Source: Bacillota bacterium (GTDB lineage Bacteria > Bacillota > Clostridia > Lachnospirales > Lachnospiraceae). Taken from it: DNA of 64,000 nucleotides. The notes beneath the pieces are model-generated. The model was not told where the DNA came from. It did no database searches and saw nothing but the letters and a program-made list of their open reading frames with translations. The translations under genes and the position numbers were made by a program. The first letter of the stretch is position 1; each line of letters starts with the position of its first letter. Below, in pieces: positions 6,842-15,418 of this stretch. Location: NCBI GenBank assembly GCA_023437715.1, contig JAEZFK010000028.1, positions 62,001 to 126,000 on the forward strand. Reading direction: 5' to 3'.

Positions 6842-8162
6842 GCTGCTTTTCAGCACAGGTCGAAATAGAAAGAGTTGTGACGAAAATATCTCCCTTTTCC
6901 TGCAGACTTAAAGATCCCCCATATTTCTCAGCCAAAGACATTACGATTCCAACGCCTAAGCCATGACGGCCAGAACTTTCTTTCGTTGTCAACAACCGGG
7001 ATCCCACTCTCTTTGCTGAGACTGAATAACTGTTTTCTATGTACAATATCAAAAAATAATCAGTTCCCATAAACAATTTCACATTTACCTTGCGATTTTC
7101 TGGACTACATTTTGCAGCTGCCTCAAGTGCATTATCTAAAAGATTGCCAAACATAGATATCTTATCTGCATCAGAGATAAAATCGGTTTTTAAAAACTTT
7201 TCGACAAAAATTGACATTTCAACCCCTTCATCCCTGGCTTTTGATTCCCGCTCCGATAAAATTGCATTTAATACTGGGCATTCACTGTATATTACAGTAT
7301 TTGTATCTTCCTGGATTTTCCCCTTTAATTCATTTATAACTTCTACTATTTTTTTATTTTCTTCATTTATAGCCAAAATTCGTAAGCTGTTAAAATAAGC
7401 CTGCATATCATGCATATAGCATTGATAACGTTCATTGACCCTTAAGATGTTTTCAAAATGCTCGTTTTCCATCCCTCTTTTTATCTTATAAAACTCCGCA
7501 TATTTTACCTTATTTATTGCATCTGTATATCTTTCCAGTATAATAAAAATTGCTATATTTGTAAAATAAAGTAAGGAAACACTTCCACAAACAAATAATT
7601 GCATAAAGAGAGAATTTGAAAAATCTATATACAAAAAACAACTGGGAATCACCAGCGATAAAATCGGAAAGATAAGTAAGTACCAGGAAAAATTATTATT
7701 ACCTCTAATCTCTAGCTTGTTAATACATCTCTCCATATAAACAAGCAGCAAAAAGGCTATTATGTATTCTATCAGCAGAAAATATACTCCTCCAGAAGTA
7801 TACCACGGCGGTATATAAAAAGGCAAAGTATATGACAACAGACGATATACGAATTCAAATAAAAGTTCCTTACCGCTTATGAAAGAAAAATAAATAATGA
7901 CATAGGTTATCGCATTATATAATGAAACATTAAATAACCAAAGCACATATATGCAGCATAATAATGGTATAGCTGTGTAGTTTAACGCAACGCTATTTAG
8001 ACTATTTTCCATAAATAATACAACAGTCATTAATAGGCTAACTAATACATTCCATTTACCTCCCAGCTTCTTCTGAAACAACGCAGAGAAAAAACGATGA
8101 ATCATATATACATCGGCTCCACAGAAAAACAATCGACTCACTGAAAACAATTCATTTTGCAT
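6813..8162 (-). CDS. agrC: AgrC-like sensor histidine kinase
   Basis: 449 residues. About six to seven N-terminal membrane helices (residues 1-215) form the peptide receptor. Next come a dimerisation helix with the H-box (YMHDMQAYFNSL, His about 251) and a GHKL ATPase domain (N-box GNLLDNALEAA around 339-349; G-box RHGLGVGIV). This is the HPK10/AgrC class, which senses cyclic peptides and phosphorylates a LytTR regulator. The ATG at 8162 is chosen because GGGGAA precedes it and it lies 4 nt after the agrA stop. The gene is noticeably AT-rich compared with its neighbours. Confidence 0.9.
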   Translation of the reverse strand: MQNELFSVSRLFFCGADVYMIHRFFSALFQKKLGGKWNVLVSLLMTVVLFMENSLNSVALNYTAIPLLCCIYVLWLFNVSLYNAITYVIIYFSFISGKELLFEFVYRLLSYTLPFYIPPWYTSGGVYFLLIEYIIAFLLLVYMERCINKLEIRGNNNFSWYLLIFPILSLVIPSCFLYIDFSNSLFMQLFVCGSVSLLYFTNIAIFIILERYTDAINKVKYAEFYKIKRGMENEHFENILRVNERYQCYMHDMQAYFNSLRILAINEENKKIVEVINELKGKIQEDTNTVIYSECPVLNAILSERESKARDEGVEMSIFVEKFLKTDFISDADKISMFGNLLDNALEAAAKCSPENRKVNVKLFMGTDYFLILYIENSYSVSAKRVGSRLLTTKESSGRHGLGVGIVMSLAEKYGGSLSLQEKGDIFVTTLSISTCAEKQRANFGAQRV

Positions 8163-8166
8163 AATT

Positions 8167-8937
8167 TCATTCCCCGTATTTTGATAACATAAATTCATCC
8201 TTTAGCTTACTAAATTCCATCGCTTTGCTTCGCGCAATTTGAAATGAATTATCTACATCCTTTAACTTCAGCAGCTTACTTGTACAATAAACAAGATACT
8301 TGAAGTTTATAATATAGCTGTCATGTGGATAACCAAAGCCATAACCTTTCAGCTTTTCATAAATAAGGTCCAGTCTTTCCGAAATGCGTATATCTGGAAT
8401 TTGTCCATTTTCATTATTCTTAATCCCATAAACACTCAATGCGTTTTCCGAAATATGAACCCTCGTATTTTTCTTATATTTTTCAATATACACAATATCA
8501 TCCACTCGAAGATACAGTCTCTCTCGGTTTACATTGGCCGTGAGAAAGGGGATCTGGCTGAATTCGATCATTTTATTTAAGGAATCCTTTATGTACCGCT
8601 CCATCACCTGATCCGGCATATTTTTCATAATATACCGGTACGGCTGAACTTCAAAGCTCCGGGGAGACGGCTCTGCAAATCCGGTATAAAATACCAGGAT
8701 CACATTATTATCCAGGCCGCGAAGCCTGACGGCTGTCTCTTCTCCGTCCAGGCCATTCATCTGAACATCCAGAAAAATAATGGAAAACCGGATGTTCTTT
8801 ATGGCCGCCAGCAGATTCATACCGGATTCGTACTCATGTATTCTGATTTTTTCCGGCTCCGTCATGTTCCTGTATATTCGCTGAATTAATTGTTTCCTAT
8901 CAAAGGTGTTGTCGTCACAAACAGCAATTTCAAACAT
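8167..8937 (-). CDS. agrA: LytTR-family response regulator (AgrA/ComE-like)
   Basis: 256 residues. The receiver domain has acidic D8-D9, phospho-acceptor Asp57 (FLDVQMNGLDG), Thr85 and Lys105 (YRYIMKNM). The C-terminal LytTR DNA-binding domain spans about 140-248 (DDIVYIEKYKKNTRVH, YGFGYPHDSYIINFKYL). Such proteins bind paired direct repeats and activate the agr promoters when phosphorylated by the neighbouring kinase. The RBS AAGGCGG is 7 nt from the ATG. It begins 29 bp after the ABC exporter gene on the same strand without a visible terminator, so the exporter and agrAC may share transcripts. Confidence 0.93.
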   Translation of the reverse strand: MFEIAVCDDNTFDRKQLIQRIYRNMTEPEKIRIHEYESGMNLLAAIKNIRFSIIFLDVQMNGLDGEETAVRLRGLDNNVILVFYTGFAEPSPRSFEVQPYRYIMKNMPDQVMERYIKDSLNKMIEFSQIPFLTANVNRERLYLRVDDIVYIEKYKKNTRVHISENALSVYGIKNNENGQIPDIRISERLDLIYEKLKGYGFGYPHDSYIINFKYLVYCTSKLLKLKDVDNSFQIARSKAMEFSKLKDEFMLSKYGE

Positions 8938-8966
8938 AATTCTACCGCCTTTTGTAAGTTTTTCGT

Positions 8967-10712
8967 TCAGACCGCAAACTGGCTGTTGTACAGCTGTGCA
9001 TAAAATCCATTTTTTAATAGAAGGTTTTCATGTGTTCCCTGCTCAATGATATGTCCGTCCCGCATGACCAGGATCACATCCGCTTCTTTAATCGTAGAAA
9101 GCCGGTGCGCTACAATAAAGCTGGTACGTCCCTCCATCATTTTTGCAAAGGCTTTCTGTATCCGTATTTCTGTTCTGGTATCGATGGATGAGGTGGCCTC
9201 GTCGAGAATCAGCATGGGAGGAAGACAAAGCATCACTCTGGCGATGCACAAAAGCTGCTTCTGGCCCTGGGATAAATTCCCCCCATCCTCTGAAATGACT
9301 GTGTCATATCCGTCGGGCATTCGCCTGATGAAGCTGTGGGCATGAGCCTCTTTTGCCGCAGTAATGACCTCTTCTTCTGTTGCCTCAGGCATCCCATAAG
9401 CGATATTTTCCCTTATGGTCCCCGCTTTCAGCCACGTCTCCTGAAGCACCATGCCATAGCTGGTCCTCAAGCTCTGCCTGGTAATATGGCGTACATCCGT
9501 CCCATCCACCTGGATAGAACCAGAATTTACATCATAAAAACGCATCAGCAGGTTGATGACCGTGCTTTTCCCGCAGCCTGTGGGGCCCACAATGGCAATT
9601 CTCTGGCCCGGCTTCACACTAAGGTTCATATCCTCAATTAACGGAACCTCCGGTCTGTAGGAAAAGTCCACATGCTCTAAAGAAACCTCTCCTTTTGCGT
9701 CAGTCAGCACCCTGGCATCAGAATCGTCAGGTACCTGGGGCTCCTCGTCGATCAGTTCAAATACCCGCGCCGCAGAAGCCAGAGCATTTTGAAGCTCTGT
9801 TATCACTCCCGATATCTCGTTAAAGGGCTTTGTATACTGGTTGGCATAGCTCAAAAAGCTGGAAAGCTGACCTACAGACAAAATTCCCTTTATGGCCGCA
9901 AATGCTCCCGCAATTCCCACACAGGCATAAACCAGGCTGTTGACAAAACGGGTGGCAGGATTGGTAATAGAGGAAAAAAATGTGGCTTTCAGACTCCAGA
10001 CACGGAGTTCTTCATTAATTTCCTCAAACTTTTCCTGGGCGTCAGCTTCATGACCAAAGGCCTGGACCACTTTCTGATTTCCTAGCATTTCCTCTACAAG
10101 AGAGGTCAGCTCTCCTCTGGTTTTGGACTGCATCTTAAACATGGTAAAGGTCTTTTTCGCTATGAAGCTGGCGGCAAACAATGACACCGGCGTCACAAGC
10201 ACCACCACGGCCGCAATGGCCGGATTAATAGAAAACATAAAAATCAAGGTTCCAAAAATCGTGAGAACCCCGGTAAACAGCTGTGTAAATCCCATTAAAA
10301 GACCATCGGAAAACTGGTCGATATCCGCGATGATCCTGCTGATAATATCCCCGTGGGCATGGGAATCAATATATTTCAGGGGCAGTATTTCCAGCTTGTC
10401 AAAAGCCTGTGTCCGGATATCCTTTACCACCCGGTAAGTGATCCAGTTGTTGATATGGCTCATGAGCCATTGGGCCGCCGATGTGATAAGGATGACGGTC
10501 CCTATCTGTATTAATATCCGGCTCATTCCCGCAAAATCTACATTCCCTTTTCCGACAATGCGGTCAATGGCACGGCCTATGAGAATGGGGATATATAAGG
10601 TCAGAAGCACCGTAAGAAACGCACATAACAGGGAGGCCGCAACGCCCCACTTATACCGGCTGATGCAGGAAAGAATCCGTTTTATTGTGGATTTATGATT
10701 TTTCATGTTCAC
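8967..10712 (-). CDS. ABC exporter half-transporter with canonical ATPase site
   Basis: About 581 residues: a type IV exporter membrane domain (six helices, about 20-310) followed by a nucleotide-binding domain with Walker A (GPTGCGKST), signature LSQGQ, Walker B (MLILDEATSS, catalytic Glu) and the switch His (VAHRLST). It pairs with the preceding gene, one base away, as a heterodimer of the BmrCD/LmrCD/TM287-288 type. The GTG at 10712 is chosen because AAGGAGG lies 9 nt upstream; an ATG two codons later is the alternative. Typical substrates are drugs, lipids or peptides; the substrate here is unknown. Confidence 0.92.
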   Translation of the reverse strand: MNMKNHKSTIKRILSCISRYKWGVAASLLCAFLTVLLTLYIPILIGRAIDRIVGKGNVDFAGMSRILIQIGTVILITSAAQWLMSHINNWITYRVVKDIRTQAFDKLEILPLKYIDSHAHGDIISRIIADIDQFSDGLLMGFTQLFTGVLTIFGTLIFMFSINPAIAAVVVLVTPVSLFAASFIAKKTFTMFKMQSKTRGELTSLVEEMLGNQKVVQAFGHEADAQEKFEEINEELRVWSLKATFFSSITNPATRFVNSLVYACVGIAGAFAAIKGILSVGQLSSFLSYANQYTKPFNEISGVITELQNALASAARVFELIDEEPQVPDDSDARVLTDAKGEVSLEHVDFSYRPEVPLIEDMNLSVKPGQRIAIVGPTGCGKSTVINLLMRFYDVNSGSIQVDGTDVRHITRQSLRTSYGMVLQETWLKAGTIRENIAYGMPEATEEEVITAAKEAHAHSFIRRMPDGYDTVISEDGGNLSQGQKQLLCIARVMLCLPPMLILDEATSSIDTRTEIRIQKAFAKMMEGRTSFIVAHRLSTIKEADVILVMRDGHIIEQGTHENLLLKNGFYAQLYNSQFAV

Positions 10713-10713
10713 T

Positions 10714-12444
10714 TTACTGCGCCTCCTTCTCTGACAGCTGGGAAAGGCAGATTTCCCGGTAAACCTCACAGGAAGTCAAAAGCTCCTTATGGGTTCCGCA
10801 GCCCGCCATTTCCCCGTCATCAAGCACCACGATTCGGTCCGCATTTTTAATGGTGGAAGCTCTCTGGGATACGATGAATACGGTCATATCCTTTGTTCCC
10901 TCCTTAATTGCTTTCCGAAGCTTTGCATCCGTGGTAAAATCCAGAGCAGAAGCGCTGTCATCCATAATGAGAATACTGGGATTTTTTACCAGGGCCCTGG
11001 CAATGGTAAGCCGCTGCCGCTGCCCTCCCGAAAGGTTTTTTCCGCCTGCCTGGATCAGGAATCCCAGACCTTCTCCCTTTTCTTCTACAAAGTCCTTTGC
11101 CTGGGCAATGGAGAGGGCCTGATAAATTTCCTCATCCGTGGCATCCTTTTTCCCCCATTGCATATTTTCACGAAGAGTCCCCTTAAAAAGCACCGCCTTT
11201 TGAGGGACAATGCCTACCAGCTCCCGCAGCTGTCCAAGAGGATACTTTTTCACATCTTCTCCGGATACCCTCAAGGTCCCCTCTGTCACATCATAGAATC
11301 TGGGGATTAAATTCACCAGGGTAGTCTTTCCTGAGCCCGTACCTCCGATGATTCCAATGGTCTCTCCCTTCATGGACTGAAAGGATATGCCGTTTAAGGC
11401 CCCCTCCTTAGCTCCTTCATAGGCAAAATGGACTCGGTCGAATTCCACCATGGGAGCCCTGTCATTCCCACTTACTTTTTCGTGTATTGTCTCCACGATT
11501 CCAGGCTTTAATTCAAACACGGAATTAATCCGGTTGGCGCAGGCCAGAGCCTTGGAAATGGTGATAATCAAATTCGCCAGCTTTACCAGCTCCACCAGAA
11601 TCTGGGACATGTAGTTTACCAGGGCCACCAGCTCTCCCTGGGTGATGATGCCGTTTTGCACCTGCCCCGCTCCTGTCTGGATGAGGACAATGATGCCAAG
11701 GTTGATGATCGCGTAGGTCAGAGGATTCATTAACGCAGAAATTTTTCCCACGAATACCTGCAGCCTTACCAGGAAATCATTTTCCCGGTCAAACCGGTGG
11801 ATCTCCTCTTCCTGACGGTCAAAGGCCCGGATGACCCTGACGCCTCCCAGGTTTTCCCTGACGGCCAGAAGAACCTGATCCAGCTGCTTCTGTACCTTTT
11901 TATACAGCGGCATGCTAAGGAGCATGATGCCGAATATTACTATGGACAGAGCCGGAATTGTCACGGCAAATACCATGGCAGCTCTGACATTAATGGCAAA
12001 GGCCATGAGCATTGCGCCAAAAACTACAAAGGGGGAACGGAGAAACAGGCGGAGAAACAGATTGACTCCTGACTGGACCTGATTGGCGTCGCTGGTCATG
12101 CGGGTGATTAAGGTTGCCGTTCCGATGGTGTCGATCTCCCTGTAGGAAAGTCTGTTGATATGAGCGAATAAATCATTTCTGAGAGAGGTGCCGAAGCCTG
12201 CCGCCGCTTTCGCCGCAAAATACTGGGCTGTAATGGAACAGATCAGGCCTATGATGCCCAGCAATACGAGCCAGCCGCCCATTTTGAGAATATAGGGCAG
12301 GTTCTGGGACCGTATTCCCACATCAATGACTTTCGCCATAACAAGAGGAACCAGAAGCTCAAAGCTGGCTTCCAAAAGCTTGAACAATGGTCCCAGAATA
12401 CTTTCCAATTTATAATTTTTCAAATATTTCAGGAGCTTACTCAT
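10714..12444 (-). CDS. ABC exporter half-transporter with degenerate ATPase site
   Basis: About 576 residues with the same membrane-plus-ATPase layout. Walker A is GGTGSGKTT and the signature LSGGQRQR is normal, but Walker B reads ILIMDDSASALD: Asp replaces the catalytic Glu, and the switch position is SQRAS rather than HR. These are the known marks of the non-hydrolysing half of heterodimeric exporters, complementary to the next gene. The ATG at 12444 (GGAGG 8 nt upstream) is preferred over a TTG two codons earlier. Transcribed leftwards from the palindromic promoter shared with the LysR gene. Confidence 0.92.
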   Translation of the reverse strand: MSKLLKYLKNYKLESILGPLFKLLEASFELLVPLVMAKVIDVGIRSQNLPYILKMGGWLVLLGIIGLICSITAQYFAAKAAAGFGTSLRNDLFAHINRLSYREIDTIGTATLITRMTSDANQVQSGVNLFLRLFLRSPFVVFGAMLMAFAINVRAAMVFAVTIPALSIVIFGIMLLSMPLYKKVQKQLDQVLLAVRENLGGVRVIRAFDRQEEEIHRFDRENDFLVRLQVFVGKISALMNPLTYAIINLGIIVLIQTGAGQVQNGIITQGELVALVNYMSQILVELVKLANLIITISKALACANRINSVFELKPGIVETIHEKVSGNDRAPMVEFDRVHFAYEGAKEGALNGISFQSMKGETIGIIGGTGSGKTTLVNLIPRFYDVTEGTLRVSGEDVKKYPLGQLRELVGIVPQKAVLFKGTLRENMQWGKKDATDEEIYQALSIAQAKDFVEEKGEGLGFLIQAGGKNLSGGQRQRLTIARALVKNPSILIMDDSASALDFTTDAKLRKAIKEGTKDMTVFIVSQRASTIKNADRIVVLDDGEMAGCGTHKELLTSCEVYREICLSQLSEKEAQ

Positions 12445-12493
12445 CTCCAATTCCTCCGCCTTAGACTATTGAATACTTTTTCGGAATAACACA

Positions 12494-12528
12494 TTGTATT
12501 ATTATACCATTTTGGTATAATAATACAA
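12494..12528. promoter_or_regulatory. Palindromic overlapping divergent promoters
   Basis: TTGTATTATTATACC (12494-12508), ATTTT, then GGTATAATAATACAA (12514-12528) is a perfect 15-bp inverted repeat. Read rightwards it gives TTGTAT-N16-TATAAT (12494-12499, 12516-12521); read leftwards it gives the same elements (12528-12523, 12506-12501). Two promoters, one toward the LysR gene and one toward the exporter, therefore occupy the same 35 bp, so polymerase binding should be mutually exclusive. The palindrome may also be an operator. Confidence 0.75.
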
Positions 12529-12567
12529 GAGTTATGCGCAAATAATCCAATATAGAGGGTGTGCAAA

Positions 12568-13473
12568 ATGAATCCTATTAATTCGAAACAGCTTTATTAT
12601 TTTACTGTAATTGCAGAAAGCGGCAGCTTTACTTCCGCTGCCAAAAAGCTGGGGCTGTCTCAGCCCCCCTTAAGCAAGCAGATCATCCTGCTGGAGGAGG
12701 CGCTGGGAGTCAAACTGTTTGAGCGCAGTTCCAGAAAAACGGAGCTGACGGAAGCCGGGGCCTTTCTCTATTCCCGGTCAATGGATATTCTGTCCATGAT
12801 GGAGGCCGTCAGGGAAGAAATGCACCATTTCCCGTCCGCAGACAGAGGCATCTTAAAGCTGGGCACCATCTCTTCTTCCGGCAATCTGCTCCGCGATCTT
12901 TTGAAGAATTTCTGCACCTCCCATCCGAATGTGAGATTCGATATTACAGAGGGAAATACTTATGAGCTTCTGGAAAAGCTAAAAAGCGGGATCGTGGAAT
13001 GTGCCGTTATCCGTACGCCTTTCAATGCGGAAGGCCTTGAATGCGCTTACGGACAGGACGAGCCTTTGATGGCGGTGGGCTTTCCCTCCTATTTTTCAGG
13101 CCTGCCCGGAGACAAAATCAAACTGACAGAGCTTTCCGGCAAGCCGCTGATTTATTACCGCAGGTTTGAGTCCATCATCTCCCTGGCTTTTGAAAACATC
13201 GGCGTTGAGCCCGATATCTTCTGCCGCAATGACGATGCAAGGACCTGCCTTCAGTGGGCGAAAATCGGCCTTGGCGTGGCTCTGGTGCCGGAATCCATCA
13301 GCAGAATGGAAGTCCATGAGGACCTGACCCTGAAAGAAATAGATTCCGAGGATACGGTCACCCGTATGGCGGCGGTATACAAAAAAAATGACTATGTTTC
13401 AAACATAGCCAAAGAATTCGTGACTCATTTCAGGGAACAGATGGATGCAAATCAATCAAAAAGGCTTAACTGA
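12568..13473 (+). CDS. LysR-family transcriptional regulator
   Basis: 301 residues. The N-terminal winged helix-turn-helix (QLYYFTVIAESGSFTSAAKKLGLSQ... split around residues 5-65) is followed by a periplasmic-binding-like effector domain (about 90-290). The ATG at 12568 is preferred (GAGGGTG just upstream) over a GTG three codons earlier. It is divergent from the ABC exporter pair and shares the palindromic promoter with it, so it probably controls the exporter and/or itself. Effector unknown. Its last 22 bp overlap the convergent radical SAM gene. Confidence 0.92.
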   Translation: MNPINSKQLYYFTVIAESGSFTSAAKKLGLSQPPLSKQIILLEEALGVKLFERSSRKTELTEAGAFLYSRSMDILSMMEAVREEMHHFPSADRGILKLGTISSSGNLLRDLLKNFCTSHPNVRFDITEGNTYELLEKLKSGIVECAVIRTPFNAEGLECAYGQDEPLMAVGFPSYFSGLPGDKIKLTELSGKPLIYYRRFESIISLAFENIGVEPDIFCRNDDARTCLQWAKIGLGVALVPESISRMEVHEDLTLKEIDSEDTVTRMAAVYKKNDYVSNIAKEFVTHFREQMDANQSKRLN

Positions 13474-14342
13474 GTCACCTCATAATCTTTCCGGTATCCA
13501 TGAATAATATCTTCCATCCTGTAAAGTATCCCGTACCGCTCACATTCTCCAGAAAACACCTGCCAGAGCTTTTTCGCTCTGGAGCTTGTGCATTGATAAT
13601 TGTTTCCATAATATTTAATATATTTTGAAACAAGGTCTTCCTTGGGAAATTGCTCCCGGAGGCGGTCAAAATACCATTCCCGCTGATTGTTTCTTAGAGT
13701 CACGCCAAAGGCCGGATAAATGAATCGTGCACCTGTCTCATGGGCAGCCTTTACAATGGCAAGAACATTTTCTTCATGATCTTCCAAAAAAGGGAGTACC
13801 GGCATCAGCAAAATTCCGGCAAAAATCCCGTTTGTGCTTAAGTCCTGGATTAAGTCCAGCCGTTTTGAGGGGCTGGGAGCAAAGGGCTCGATCTTTTTTG
13901 CCAGACTATCATCTGCCGTGGTCACAGTCACCTTGCAAAGGACCGGAGAATGTTCTTTGATTCCCTTAAGTATGTCCACATCTCTTTTAAGGAGATCGCT
14001 TTTGGTGGCCACCGCCGCCCCGAATCCAAAAGCATCAATCAGTTCCAGAGCATGCCTTGTCAACTCCAGCTCTTTTTCAAAAGGATTGTAGGGATCACTC
14101 ATAGCGCCGGTCCCAACTACTCCTGTTTTTACCTTGCGTCTTAGATCATCCCGCACGATACGGAGAGCATCCTCCTTTACCCTTACCGTGTCAAACCGGT
14201 CAATGCGGTAGCAATCAGACCGGCTGTCGCAGTAAATGCAGCCATGACAGCAGCCCCTGTAAATGTTCATATTATAATCAATGCCGAACCATTGGGAACT
14301 CTTAGTCTTTGCCACTATGGTTTTGGCAGGGACATATTCCAT
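13452..14342 (-). CDS. SPL-family (Rv2578c-type) radical SAM protein
   Basis: 296 residues. The cluster-binding motif is Cys31-x3-Cys35-x2-Cys38 (GCCHGCIYCDS), preceded by NIYRGC as in spore-photoproduct-lyase-like radical SAM proteins. The TIM-barrel follows (GAMSDPYNPFEKELELTR, VTTADDSLAKKIEPFAPSP). The family uses a [4Fe-4S] cluster and S-adenosylmethionine to make a radical. Its substrate is not established, and it is not itself spore photoproduct lyase, which has a longer N-terminus. AAAGGAAG precedes the ATG. It converges with and overlaps the LysR gene. Confidence 0.88.
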   Translation of the reverse strand: MEYVPAKTIVAKTKSSQWFGIDYNMNIYRGCCHGCIYCDSRSDCYRIDRFDTVRVKEDALRIVRDDLRRKVKTGVVGTGAMSDPYNPFEKELELTRHALELIDAFGFGAAVATKSDLLKRDVDILKGIKEHSPVLCKVTVTTADDSLAKKIEPFAPSPSKRLDLIQDLSTNGIFAGILLMPVLPFLEDHEENVLAIVKAAHETGARFIYPAFGVTLRNNQREWYFDRLREQFPKEDLVSKYIKYYGNNYQCTSSRAKKLWQVFSGECERYGILYRMEDIIHGYRKDYEVTQLSLFD

Positions 14343-14506
14343 GGCTTATGCTTCCTTTCAACTGAACTAACTCATTATTAATTTTAAGATTTGTGTCGGA
14401 TTTTGTCAATCCTATCCATCCACAAATTCTATATCCTGTGATCCCTTGATATTTTTATGGTCCCATGATAATATGCTAATGATAAGAAGAAAAAAAGGGA
14501 GGCATT

Positions 14507-15343
14507 ATGATTCGATTTCTCTTGCGCTGCAAGCAAATATATGACAAATACAGCAAAGACGAAATGACGGTGTACGCGGCTCAGGCCTCGTTCTTCAGCA
14601 TTATCGCGGCTTTTCCGTTCATAATGGTGCTGCTGGCCTTAATCCAGTTCGTACCATCCATCACAAAAGCCAACCTGCTCCAGCTCATGATCACCCTCAT
14701 CCCCAGCACCCTGGAGATGGATAGCATCATAGTAACTGTCATCGACAATCTCTATACAAATTCACCTATGACCGTCCTTTCCCTGTCGGCAATTGCAGCC
14801 GTCTGGTCTTCTTCCCGGGGAATGCTGAGCATTGAGCGGGGCTTAAACCGGGTATACGGCCATCAGAAAAAAAGAAACTACATTATGACCCGCGTTATCG
14901 CCGCAGGTTATACGGTTGTATTCATGGTCATATGCATCCTGACACTTGTTTTGCTGGTTCTGGGCAGCTCTATCCAAAGCTTTATGAACCATCATTTTAC
15001 GGTTCTGGCTGAAATTACGAGAGTTGTTGTCACCTTTCGTACAATGCTGATTTTCATATTAACGGTGTGCTTTACAGTTCTCTATACTTATGTTCCTGCA
15101 AAGAGGCAGCACTTTATGAAACAGGTGCCCGGGGCAATATTTTCAACCGTGGGATGGATGGGCTTTTCCTTTGCTTTCTCCATTTACTTCAATAATTTCA
15201 GCAATTTTTCAGTCATGTACGGAAGCCTTGCAGCCATCGTTCTTTTAATGCTGTGGCTGTACGCATGTATCTGCATTCTTTTCCTTGGAGCCGAAATCAA
15301 TTATTATTATTCCGGCGACTGGAAAGAAAATAAGCGTTTTTAA
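14507..15343 (+). CDS. YihY/BrkB-family integral membrane protein
   Basis: 278 residues with about six membrane helices. The N-terminal YAAQASFFSIIAAFPFIMVL and the central VWSSSRGMLSIERGLNRVYG match the YihY/BrkB family, which was once taken for ribonuclease BN. The C-terminal helix FLGAEINYYY is also typical. The biochemical role is not settled; transport or envelope roles have been proposed. GGGAGG lies 5 nt before the ATG. Apparently monocistronic, ended by the hairpin at 15346-15396 shared with cysK. Confidence 0.9.
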   Translation: MIRFLLRCKQIYDKYSKDEMTVYAAQASFFSIIAAFPFIMVLLALIQFVPSITKANLLQLMITLIPSTLEMDSIIVTVIDNLYTNSPMTVLSLSAIAAVWSSSRGMLSIERGLNRVYGHQKKRNYIMTRVIAAGYTVVFMVICILTLVLLVLGSSIQSFMNHHFTVLAEITRVVVTFRTMLIFILTVCFTVLYTYVPAKRQHFMKQVPGAIFSTVGWMGFSFAFSIYFNNFSNFSVMYGSLAAIVLLMLWLYACICILFLGAEINYYYSGDWKENKRF

Positions 15344-15345
15344 AA

Positions 15346-15396
15346 AAAGCCAGGGAGCGTGTCACCGTGATAAGGTTGGCGGGCTCTCCTGGCTTT
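15346..15396. terminator. Bidirectional terminator between the BrkB-family gene and cysK
   Basis: AAAGCCAGGGAGC pairs with GCTCTCCTGGCTTT around a 24-nt loop, flanked by A-rich and T-rich tracts, so it can end transcripts from both sides. Confidence 0.75.
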
Positions 15397-15418
15397 CATT
15401 TTCAAAGAATCTGGATAT

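Noticed and set aside
13452..14342. Spore photoproduct lyase (splB)
   Set aside because: The cysteine motif fits the wider SPL/Rv2578c radical SAM group, but it begins at residue 31 and the N-terminal part of true SplB is missing.
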